NCBI GenBank assembly: GCA_963969365.1
Contig: OZ017760.1
Location: forward strand, 310,001 to 374,000
Direction of reading: 5' to 3'
From: Asterochloris sp. CNOR1
Lineage: Eukaryota > Chlorophyta > Trebouxiophyceae > Trebouxiales > Trebouxiaceae
DNA length: 64,000 nucleotides
Shown: positions 1 through 12,000 of the stretch, piece after piece
How the letters are laid out: each line of letters begins with the position of its first letter
Numbering within the stretch: the stretch's first letter is position 1
Notes under the pieces: model-generated
Told to the model about the DNA's origin: nothing
What the model saw: the letters and a program-made list of their open reading frames with translations, nothing else
Databases searched by the model: none
Translations under genes and position numbers: made by a program

Positions 1-64
1 AAAGCCGCTGTGCACCTTGCTCGCAGAGCGCCCTGCTTGCACTGCAGTTATCACGTCCGTTTAC

Positions 65-3000
65 CTCTTGGCCAGCGATCTGGGCCTGCACTGGCCTCCT
101 TGTGGCCTGCCTCCTTGCGAGCAGCCTGCGCTTGCAGGCTATTCAGCTCAGCCCAGACCTCTGCCTCTGCCCGCTGGAACCGGTTGTGAGCTTGTTGCAT
201 TTGCTCAGTGCCCTGCACAAGTCAAAGTGTCGGGCCAGGCACACGACGTGTGCTCTCTCTGCATTGGTCACGGCAGCCAGCGCCAGTGCAGGAGAGACAA
301 TGACACAATCAGCATGTCTGCTGAGGGTGATGCCATACATGACTGTCACTGCAGGCAGCCCCTGAAGGGGCCCACCTGTGCGTCAACCTCATCAGGCAAG
401 GAGTCGAGCTCTGCCTGGCCAGCTCCCCCTGGAGCAGCCTCGTGTGCTGTCAAGATCTGGTCATCTTTAACTTGCAAAGCTTGCAGCATGGCGTTCACCT
501 GCACGCAGGCAGGCAGCACAATGTTCACCTGCAAGCAAGCGGGTAGGGTGTGTAGGCCTCTGCCCCCTGTCCAAGATCATGAGCAATGGCCACGCCCAGC
601 GCATTAATGGCGCAAAGTATGCTGTAGAACTATGGAGTAGCTCTCAGCCCGGTGAGCATGCCCTGACACCCAGATTTTGGCAGCCTGCCTGACTCACTGC
701 TTTGTGTTCTGCATCTGCCTCCTCAAGCAGGGCTAGAATGCTGTCCTTCTGATGTGATCTGCAGAGCATCGTACACATAGATAGTGACCAAACAGATTTG
801 GCATCGCTTTCACCGAAGTGTTATTCACCTTTTGGGCATATTTGTCGAGAGCGTATGAAAGGCAGCCTTTCTGTTGTTTGTTATAGACTTGGCTTTGCCC
901 TGTTACAACGGTGACTGACTGCCACCATCGTACCCCATGTCTGGGATTAGGGCATTCATCCAGCTCTTGTCATCCCTTGTGCCAGACGTCATCCAATAAC
1001 TCTAGCATCTGAAGGCCCCAATAGCATTGCATGTGTACCTGTGTTTTGACTGGCGGCAGGCCTGCTGAGGCAGGCAGCATGTGCAACATGGGCTTCAGCC
1101 TGGCCTGCATCTCAAAGCTGCCCAAGCTTCAGCGTTTAGGCTTGGGAGAGATGGTCAGCATGCAGCACAGTTGGGATTTGCGGCCTGCAAATGCAGACGT
1201 GCCCAGGCCCCCTGGTCCCTTCGGCAGAGCCTGAGCAACTGTTGCCAATCAGGTTGCAAAGCATCCTGAACTGACCTGCTGTGGTCCTTAGGGAATGAGG
1301 AACAAGCTATGTATGTCAGACCTGGAACCATACACCGTGAAGCTGTGCAGCTCAGCAACTCATCTTGCACAATGAGGAGAGGCACAAATTTGTCTAGTTG
1401 GTCCTCAGAAGCGCTCCACAGTAATCTGACCTGTTCACTGCCAACAACGACTAGGCCAGACCCCTGTTCCGAGGCGCCGCCCAACTTCAAGCTGTCATGA
1501 CCTGATCAGGTAGACTGGTGCTCACGCAGGCATTGCAGGCGCTGCATCAGTAAACCGTGCCGCACAATCGCTATGTCCCAAGGCGTCAATTCCACCCACA
1601 TGGATCAGCACCAAGGTCCAAACAGCAGTGCAATGTAATTGGCTTGTGCTTCCAGAGGAAGGAACTCCCTATGGCACCACAGCAGTTGCCTCCCAAAGAC
1701 TTCCTTTCCACCTCTGCAGAGTGGCCTCGTCACGTGGCAAACTAAGCCGAGGGCCTCAGTCGCTCATGTTACAAAACAGCTTTGTCCCAAGGCGCTGATG
1801 TAATCTGTACAAGGAGCTATTTGTATTGGACAGATTGTTTCCACGACACCCATGGTGTCCAGCATGATTGCACGGCCATGGCACACATGGCCTTCCAGCA
1901 AAGATGGCATGATCCCCATTCTGCCCATGAGCAGACGCCCCCACGAAGGCAAGCGTGCCTTTCAATGTTGCTGCCAGCCTGATGCCATCGCCCGCACTGC
2001 TCCAAGCTGCTGTGCCTACAGGGAATTTGGCATTATGTCGACATGCACATCAACAGAATTGCTCAACAGAAGAGCGAGATCTCGCTCTTAGAAAGCAGCG
2101 TGGTTGATCTCGGGTGACATAGGTTGCTATAGGTTGCTTGGGTGACATAGGTTGCTATAGGTTGGGCACACCCAAAGCACCATTTTGTGGATCATCTGCA
2201 CTCAGAAACTGCAACAGCTATCAGGCATTGTTTCAGCAGTGAGTTCCGGCCAGTCAGTGAAAGGCACACAGGTGATTTAGTTTGAAGATGGGGCACCTTA
2301 ACAGCAGTGGCCGGCAACGCCAGAAAGGGGAGGGGCAACTTCAACATTGAGCCGAGCCATGGCAGCTTAGCTGGCCGCACGCTGGAGACCAGAAGAAGAG
2401 AACTAGCCCAGCAAAGAGCTCATGATAAATGCAGATCTGCTCATGATAAATGCAGATCTGCTCTATAGCGCAGCCATGCAGGCAGCCTGACAAACCGAGC
2501 AACAGGCTGGGTAAGAAACACCCCTTCAGACCGCCAGAGCTAAGTGGCTGCCACTGGGGCAGTGAGCTAGGTGAAAGAGGCCAAGGGCACAACTCCTGAG
2601 CCACGACTCGAAAGGCTAGCTGGCTGACGGCTGAGCAGCCGGCTGGGGATCAACTCAACAGATGACTTCTGAGTGGAAAACTAGCTCGCTGCTGGCTGGG
2701 CAGCTGGCTGTGAGAACCAGCCCAGGCGCTGCAGACTGAAGGCTCGCGAAGGCGCCGCAGGGGGCAGTGGGGGTGCCGGCGGCGCCGCCTTGCCTGCAAA
2801 GATGGCACACGTGCTCAGTGCTGAGATGCAGGCCAGGCCAGCTATACATTATTGAGTTGTGAAGCACACGCTCTTGCGCCGGGGCGCAGCGCCTGCAAGG
2901 TGACGTGCCGCCAAAGTACACGCTGCATGTGTGGCGTGTGCCAACTGCTTGCCCAAGCAGAGTACCGCTAACTGAGGTTCTCCCCAAACACAGAGGGAGC

Positions 3001-6000
3001 AACACCCAGCACGAGTATGCAGCATACTTGTCATCTGAGAACTGCATGCCAGCGCTTGTGGAGATGGACTGTGGCACAACAAATTGTCAAAAGAAGCATG
3101 CAGCAGATCCGGTTGCTGCAGTCATGTCAGGCGCCTGGGCCGGGGGCCACTGGCCACAGCATGCTCAGCAAACAAGAGTGGGACCACCCGCAGAAGTGCG
3201 CCTTGCATCTGTGTCGTGTGACAAGTGCTTGCCTGGGCTGGTGCCAAGCTGGCTGTGGCGTGCCCTGACGTCAAGGGGAGGCACATGCAGCAAGTGTGCA
3301 TGCTGCAATCATGCCACATGACACTGCTTGTCGAAGCTGGGGGCCACTGTCTATGGCACCCCTAAGAGGGGGCCGGAATACCCAGCCAAGATGAATGGAA
3401 ATGGTTGCATCCGTGAGAAGCACTTGCCTGGGCTGGGGGCGGGTTTCGGTTGTGCGCCCTCGCCAGCCACTGAGGTGACGCCTCCCTCTGCGAGAGCCTC
3501 CTTGAGAAGGTCTATCTTCTCACTGAGCAGGGCCTGCTTCTCGACAGCCCTGATCATGGCCCGCTTGGTCTTCAGGTAGTCCCCTACAGACAGGTATGCC
3601 TTCATCAGTGGTGCAAAAGTGGCTTGCAATCCAGTCACGACCTGCCTGAAGTACCACCGGCAAATCCTCCCGACCACAGACTCCGCCAAGTGTGGTTTCA
3701 CTTCAGGCTCCAGATGCAGGCTACGATTCCATCTGTCACCCTGTGTTGCACTGGGACAAGCGGCCCCGCCCACCTTGTGTGTCTGCAAGCTCCACCTTGG
3801 TGCGCACAAGACTGTCCATGAGGGCCTCATTCTCCTCACGCAGGCGCATCATCTGCAGCACAGCAGCAAATCAGCTCGGTGGAAGCCAGCGGAACAGGGA
3901 AGCAGACAGTGAGCTGGACAGTGCGGCCTGAAGCAGGTGGCATGAAGTGCAGGTGAGCAGGCCTCTCCTCACAAAGACGCATGATTTGCAGCAACAGCAG
4001 CAGGGAAGGTCAGCAGAGCTTGCAGATGAAGGGCCAGCTGAACAGGCATGCAGAAAAGTGAGCAGGCCCCTATTTGAACGAGCCGCAGCAGCTGCAGGCA
4101 GAAGCACAGCTCAGCAGGCAATAGATGAGCACCACAGCTGTGGCAAGAGCTAGGCTGCCTGCAGGTACTGATTGTGCAGCAGTGCAGGCATGCAGCACTG
4201 CATCATTGGCGCCAATGAGCAGCACGAGAGGGCTAGAGCAACGACCCGGGGTGACCCATCCATAATCAGTTGGAGACCTTGAACATCAAGCCCAGCAGCA
4301 CATGCGAGCAACCCCCGTGCAGCAAGAGAGAGCTGGCTGTGAAGGCGGCAATGCTGTGGCCCGCTCAGGAAATGCCTGCTCATGTATCATTTGCCAGGTG
4401 ACATACCAAGCGCAGCAGGGCTGCAGTCAGTGCCACAGCCACTACTCAAAGCTGCATCTCCAAGACACCCTCAGCTTCGTTGCTGCCAACAGTTGTGGGT
4501 GTCCCAACAGAAGTGATGCAGGGGTGTGTAGGGCCCACCTCAACTTCAGCCTCGCTGAAGCCTGGAATGACACCTCCCATCTTGCGCCGCGAAGCACCCA
4601 CGGGCATGCTGCTGCTGCGCCCCTCAGGGCTTGCCCCAGCAGTAGCCACCTTCTGCAGAGCGCGCACCCCAGGGTGGGGGGTGGCAGCCTCAGGCTCATC
4701 CTCTGAGCCCTCCTGCAGAGTATGCAGATGTGCACATGAGCAGGGCTCTCTTCAGCTGCAGTGAGCTTCTCAGCCACTTCAGCACAGCAAGCCAGTGAGC
4801 TGCAGCTGGCTCATCCTCTGGATCCTCCTGCACAGCACATAAGCACTCAGCGCTCGCAAGTCAGCATGCAGAGCTTTGGCAAGCACAGCCACTCCAAAGG
4901 AAGTGGGGCAGCCTGAGCAAGACCTATTGCACAACATGCATGTATGAAAATGGCAAGAGCTGATCAATCTGCTGAAATGGAGACGATGCTGATCTTTGAT
5001 GTGCCCACTCGGTCCTTGACCCCACTGCACATGAGCGTTGTGCATGCTGACTGGTGAGCAGCAGCTTGAACCGCCCCCAGTAAGCATGACTGTACGGTAC
5101 GCAGTACACTCAAGCATGGGGCAGCTGGCAGGCCACACTGCGCTGTTGGGCTAAGGCTAAGCCCTCCTGACAGCACCTGCTCCAGAATCCAGCAGGGTCA
5201 GCTGCTCCTTGAGGCTGGAATGCTCAACTGCGCAGACCTCTCAGTCACATTGCATGTGCACTCCTCCTCAGCAAAGCCAGCCAGGAAGGGATTCCTTGGT
5301 GAGTTTTGGCAGAGCCTCACCCTCCACCAGAGGGGCATGTCAATGAGAGACACCTGTCTGGATCAACGAGTCACCTCGATGGGGGTCAGCTTGAGGTCCA
5401 TGCCCAGCTCAGCGCTCAGGCGGCTGAGCTCGCTCTCCAGGTGGCTGCGGTGCTTCTCCAGACGACTGCGCTCCCTGTGAGCCTCTTCCAGCACCTGCTC
5501 GGCCTCCTGTATTGCAGCATTGCAGCATTTCAGCAGCAGAAAGCATCAGAACAACACCAGCTTGGGCACCCTTTGGTGAGGTGGCGCACTCCAAAACCAG
5601 CCCCTCTGCACCTACTCATCCTCCTGTGTTGCACAAACACAGAATGTCAGCAGCAGAAAAGTAACGAAGACACCAGCCTGGATGATGCTCATCAAGGCGG
5701 CTGCAGTCTAGTCAGCCTCCTACAGCAGCCTGCTGCGTTGGCGTCAAGGTACAATGGGAAGAGGTTACTCGGCTTGGTCATCAAGTCCTGGTCAAACACC
5801 TGAAGCACCTCCTCAGCATGCTGCTTGAAGTAACTGGGTGGCGCGTAATGCTTTCAGTCAGCAAGCAGCTTGCCAACGTTTGCAGCATGGCTTGAGCAGG
5901 AGACAGCCCCTGTCCCAGCTCACTCGCAAATAACTCTGCCCTCTCCCCGCTTGTGCCCATGCAGCATGACATAGGTTTTTGATGAGTCTGATTGTGGCAG

Positions 6001-9000
6001 GGCTACCAACCTGAAGACGAGCTTGAAGCTCCCCCTCCTGCTCACGCTTGCTGCTGACGACGTCCTCCAACTGGTCCCGCAGTGCCATCACAGCCTGAGG
6101 GTCTCCTGTCTCCAGGGCTTGCTGCACCTGCACAGCGCAGAGACACATGCTCAGGCTGTTGCTGCTAGGTGGCAAGTGCAGTGCAATCACAGCCTGGGGG
6201 TCCACCTTCTCTGCATGCCCTGCATACCAGGTCACTGTGATGAGCACGCAGCTTGCTTGGCTTGTGGGCCACCTGTACTGATGAGGTCCAGGTTTCTCCA
6301 GGGCAGGCTGCACCCGCAGAGGTGGTGGGGCATTCAGCCCTCAGGTCCAGCAAGTCTCTTGCCGGAATTCTGAGGCCTCACAGCTGCCTGCCTGCCGTCC
6401 CCCCTACCAAAAAGGTTGCTTGTATGGGCTACAAACTTGATGCAGTTGACTGTGCTGATGTTACAGTGCTGGGACCAATTGACTGTGCTGATGTTGTAGT
6501 GCTGGGACCACCTGTGTTGTCAAGTGCACCTGTTGCGCCTTCATTCTAAGTTGGACGAATTGGCAGGGGGGATCCCTGTAGTTTGTTGCCTCTCAAGACA
6601 TCCAGACAAGCTCTCTGCCCTCCCGCTGAAGGCAGTCTTTTCACCACATGCTGTCCCAGCCAGCACTACGCTGCTCTGCAGAGAGCACACAGCCCAAGCA
6701 CTACCCCAAGCACAAGAGAGTCACCTGCAAGAGCTGATCTTCAAGGCGAGCTTTCTCCTGGTCTGCCCTCTCCAGCGCCCGCTGCCCCTTCTGTATCTGA
6801 GCCTCATACATCTCACAGCGGCTGTCAAACTCAGCCTGCAGCTCGCACAGTCAGCCTGTCATGCCTGCTCGATGAGAGACACGTGCAGCTGCCAACCTTG
6901 GCCGGCGGGCACACCCCAAGCTGATGCTGGACACACTGCCCGCATATGGGCACGTTCAAATAGGCAAGTATGCAGCTGGCGAAGCCAGCCTGAGGGGCGC
7001 TCGTCAAGCTCCAGCGCTGGTGCCGCGCTGGATGCTCAAACTCACGCAAACCCGTCCTAAGGTGACAACATGCGACATGGCCACCGCCTGCTCGTGTAGC
7101 CCCAGTGCAGCGACTGTAGCTTCCCCCTCCAAGGCGATTGCCCCAAGCATGGCTCACAATCTTGAATTTGAGAACACCGATGTCTGTTTCCTGCGCGTGC
7201 TCCCCCCACATGCGCTCCACTGCCACCCTGTCCTCCTCCAGTGCTTTCAGCCTCTCCTCTGTCCAGGCGTCATCTGTCTCGCTGGTTTCCCTGCGGAGCA
7301 AGGATGTCAGTAGATTATGAGTGTGTCTTCAATTGTTGCATGTCACCCACTCCTCCACAGTGCAGGACTGCTCCTTGGTGGAGGGCTGGGTTCATCTCGT
7401 GGGTCGCTTCGCAGAGCAGCTGCTGGCTCAGGTCTTCCCTGTGTTTTGAGATGCCTGCTTGATGCATTGGCAGCAATCCTGCCTGTGATGCTTGCCCATG
7501 CCTGGTGCCAGTGGCTGGCATGCTGTTTTATGCAAAAACCATGCAGGGAGACGCTGGGTGGTCCAGGTCAGAGGCAGGGTTTTGACAACATGTGCCTGTG
7601 CAGGGCGGGGGTCCAGTTGACCTACCGCGAGTGGCGCCCGTCTGCAGCAGAATGAGCTCTAAAGTCTGCTGGAACCTGGAGAGCCTCTGCAGCCTCCTGA
7701 GCCTCTGCTGCATGGACTGCATCGGCGAGGAGGGGGTTATCCATGTTGCTGCTGCAGGCTTCGTTGTGCGCGGCACACTCCAGGGAGCTCATGCTGCTGA
7801 GCAGGTGGCCTGAGTCACCATGCTGCACCTGCAGGTAGAAGCAAGTGCTCAGCTGTGATCTTGAGGGCGTCTCAAGGTGCTCCCAGCGCAACGCCTGCAC
7901 AGTTCTCAGAAGTCACCAAGCTTGGCCTGCAGTACAATCACCCAACCTCTTGATATCACGCAAAAGCTTCGGGGTCAAAGCATGCCAGTGCATTGGGCAG
8001 TGAGTCCTGCATGACCCGCATGGTGGGCTGGCATCTGCAAGGTTGAGTTAGACTCTCACTCAGGGCCACAGCCTTTCAGCATGAGCATACCTGCACCCCT
8101 TGCTGGTACTGCTGAGTCGCACTGGAGCAAACCTCATTTCAGAGCAGGCAACACAGAGACAGAGGCTACAGGGCAGCATACCTGGGCCGACCCCTGGTGC
8201 TGCCCAGACTGGCTGCTGCTGTGCTGCAGGGTTGGCCCCGGGGCTGCAGTGGGGCTGGATGCCTGCTCAGTGCCTGCGGGCGATGCCGAGCTGCCTGCTG
8301 CAGTGCCTACCTCATGGGGGGACAGGGAGGGCGGGGAAGTGGGGGTGACTGGCTGCGTGGGGCTGGTCAGGAAGGGGTCGTGCAGTGCGGGGCTCCTGCC
8401 TCCTGGTACTGCAGACACAGGCGCAGGAAGAGTGGCAGCACAGTAGGCCCTGCTTCGGCATGATCAAGAAAGACGCTGGAATAATCCTGTCAGCTACATG
8501 AAACCCCTTGCCCCTGGCTGCTGCAGCAGAGTCCACATTCAGCACAGCACAACAGCGTGAACACACAAAGTCGTGGACACCTTGGCCCTGGCTTCTGCAG
8601 GCAGGGCCACAGGGGTGAATGCTCAGCACAATACAGCAGCACAAGACATGGCAGCAGGCAGGGCACAGGACACCAAAAGATGATCTACACTAAAGATTCT
8701 TGTCGGGTGCTGAGCGACCCAGCTTCTGAAGCCGGCTGCAGGAGGCAGCACCAGGCAAGTGCTGGGCATGGGACAGCAAGAATGCTGCCATCTGCAGCTG
8801 CAGGCACTCATGGTAAAGGCCTGGTCCCTTGCGCCTCTGCTGCCTCATGCGCAGCACCATGCACATGGCAGGGTGGCATGCAGTCAAGCCATATGTTGCT
8901 CCCAAAGTGATCAGCAGGGCTAGCAACAGGAAGCCAGTGGCCACTATTAGCAGAAATAGGGTGGTCAGCTAACTTACTCCCAGCAAAGGCAGAGCCAGCC

Positions 9001-12000
9001 TGGGTCACTCGAGCAGTGTGGCAGCCATGACTGGCAGACGTGAAAGCTGTGCACGCAGGGTGGGCCTACCTGTAGCCTGGCTGCTGTTGCCAGACTCAGC
9101 CCCTGAGGCTTCGTCCTGACCTGCATCCACGCCAGCTGCAGAGTTTCGAGTCCCGGGGAAGCTGCTGCTGCCTGGCACAGCCCCTGCCTCAGCTGCTGGT
9201 GGGCTCTTGCCCATGTGCTGTGCAGCCGCTGCTGCATCTGAGGCATGGTGCCCACTGGGGCCTGGGGCAGCTGCAAAGGCAGGCCCTTGCCAGGCAGAGG
9301 CCAAGGCGGCGCCAGAGCTGCCACCCTGGCCACCAGCTGGTGTAGCTGCTGCCTCCTCTGGCACCTGCAGGCACCAGGGTTTGAGGTGTAGGGCCTAGGG
9401 TTGAGATGCACCACCCCCACACACATGAAGCAAGCTGCACGCCAGCAGCAGCTTCCGCCAAGCTACATGGGGCTCTGCCTTGCCAGAGCCTGCAAGATAC
9501 ACTGCACTTGGAAACGCTGCATGCCAAGTGCGCACAACACCAGCAGTCCATTGCAGGCCTGCCTGTTGACTGGCTGCAGAGACACCCTCCAAGCACTGCC
9601 TTTGCTGTCTGCAACTGTCAGCTGGCGTGCCTGCAGGCCACTGCCCTACACCAAACAGCCGGGTAGCCCACCTGAGCAAGCCGCCCAGGTGTTGGCTCTG
9701 CCACAGCTCTGCCAACCCCCTGCTCAGCCTGCGCCTGAGCGCCAATTGCTCGAGAGCTGGAGGCAGCTGCCTGACCATCAGCCAGTACATGGGACTGCCA
9801 CCCCTGCCTGGGACTGCTGCTGCTGGCTGCTGTGGGGCTACCTGACAGCCGCCTGGTGCCGCCGGTTTCATCAGAGCCCTGTGTACCGCCAGAGGGCTCA
9901 GCACCTGCAGCAGGCAGCATGCCCCTTAGCCTTGAGGGCAGCGCCTCGCAGCCTGGAAAGATGGGCCTGCATATGGAGGAAGCGAACAGGCCTGCAGGTA
10001 TCTGCAGCAGGCAGCATGCCCATAAGCCTTGAGGCAGTTGCTTCTGTGTCCTAGCAGGGTACACGGAACACAGGTACACGCACAACAAGACCCCAGACCA
10101 ACAGCACACTGCAGCACACATGCAAGAAGACGTATGCTTACCTTGTAGCGCAGGCGGGGACCTAACACGGCCTCGACCAGCTGCAGCGGCTGCCTCCCCC
10201 CGGCCCCCAGACCCTGGAGGGCCTAGGGTCTGGCCGCCCCCTTGGCCCTGTGCCTGATGCCCCTCCACCAGCTGCTGTGTGTTCCCTGCAGGCAGCTCTG
10301 CCGCTGCAGAGGAGTCTGCTTGGCGGGGCCGCGGCTGGTGAGAGGGCTGCTGCTGTTGCTGCTGAGCCTGCAGCCCGTGGGCCACCTCCTGTGCATGGCC
10401 ACTGGTGGTGGCCTGGGCAGCGTCGGCAGCCCCTGCAGAGGCAGATGTTGAAGTCAGACCCATGTCACAGGCACAAGGGCATTGGGCCGCTGCTGCTGCC
10501 TTGCGACCCTTGGCAGCCCCTGCAGAGGCAATTGTTCATCGTTGTCAGACCCGTGTCACAAGATCAAGGGCAGGGGCTGCTGCAGGCAGCTCGTGGCAAA
10601 TGCTGAGGCCATCTCAATGTCGCAAGCACAAAAGCCATTGGCCCAGGCAGTGGTACTGACAGGTGGGCGTCATCAAGTGAAGCTGGAGTCAACAGGTATC
10701 AGCCAGCAAACAGTCTGCTGGCAAGCTCGACCAGCATCTGCAGACCATGCACGCAGTCAGGGACCAACACAGTGCATTTCCTCAGATTGTCAAGCCCACC
10801 GTCAGACGGGCCACTGCTAGGCAAGCATGATGTGCGCTTGCCCAACTGTGCCTGCTCATCTTCCAGCGTGCCGCTCTTAGCTTCTGCACAATGTGCAGCC
10901 CGCTTCCAGACACTGAGTTTCGCTGTCAGCATGCAGCAGACTGGGCCTGCTCACCTGCCGGCGTGCGGCTGTCCACTGCCGATGCCTCGACACTGGTAGC
11001 GCCGGCGGTAGGTGGTCGCCGATGCTGCTTGGGGCCAGTACCTGGTGCCTGTGCCTCGACCCTGCCAATACCCTGGTCATCCAAGTCCATGATGATCTCC
11101 TGCAGGGGAGTGTCTGGTCATGGTATGCAGCAGCAAGGCACTTACAAAGAGGGACAATATCCATCCAGGCAAGTGCAGTGCAGCCAGATTGTCCAGTTGC
11201 CTAGTTGAAGGAGTATGAGATTGCCGCCCCCCGCCCCCAGATCCTCGCCTGATCTGCGGGCTCCGCCACAAGCGTTGTACACACATCCTTCCCCACAACA
11301 GCGCCGTACACCATGAGAGCTGCATGCGCCTGATGCCTCGTGACCCACCTCCCTCAACCACAGTTGTGCCACTACTTGCCCCAAGCAGATATCCCTCTGA
11401 ATGACCCACCTCACCATCCTAACTCCAGCCCCTCTGCATGTCCAGCCGTGGTTGAGCTGCACAGGGCACACATGCTCTTGACTGATCCAACTCACCTCCA
11501 CATTGCTGGGCTCCTGAGAACGCTGAGCCATGGGTGTTCCTGCCACATTGCACAGGGCAGACATGCCCACCACAAAAGCCAATCCACCGCCACATCACCC
11601 TCCTCCACTGCAAGCTCAGCCACAGCCACTCCTACCACCTGCACAGGGCAAAGACGCCCCGGAAATTCAATCTGACCCCGCCCACCTCCACATTGCCCGC
11701 CGCCCCTGAGAGTGATTCTGACCCCACCCACCTCCACATTGCCCGCCTCCATCGCGTGCTCAGCCACAGGCGTCCCATCTCCGCTGCCCCAGCTGCTGCC
11801 GCGCGGCGTGGTGACCCCCTTGGAAGGGGACCGCTGGGGCGGCGGCTTGTGAGGGTGGGTGGGCTGTGCGGGGCCCAACCCTGCGCGGTCCAGCTCGCTC
11901 ACAATGGATCGGATGCCGTCCTCTGCGCTGGAGGAAACTGTGTGCCTGCAGCGGGGAGGCAGCTGTGTTCACACAGCATGCAAGCAGCTGTATGTGCTGC

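Larger units (their letters stand above)
499..3427. other. Long stretch without a traceable exon
   Basis: Between the exon ending at 3428 (phase 1) and the one starting at 498 (phase 0) I found no exon with matching phases, good splice sites and protein-like composition. The stretch holds two short tandem repeats (2113-2168 and 2421-2462) and decayed copies of the preceding exon's end near 2937-2990 and 3220-3270. It is either one unusually long intron or a gene boundary. Confidence 0.4.

Noticed and set aside
5745-5833. Extra coiled-coil exon beginning YFKQHAEEVLQ
   Set aside because: Its phase fits neither neighbour, while the flanking exons (6127-6011 and 5506-5375) join perfectly without it. 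It looks like a decayed copy of the next exon's head.
9618-10463. A single 281-codon minus-strand gene
   Set aside because: It reads through an intron: splice sites and phases split it into exons 10432-10142 and 9904-9672 of the coiled-coil gene.
11290-11770. CRISPR-like array
   Set aside because: Units are degenerate, unequal in length, contain exon sequence and lie in a eukaryotic intron. There are no constant repeats with unique spacers.
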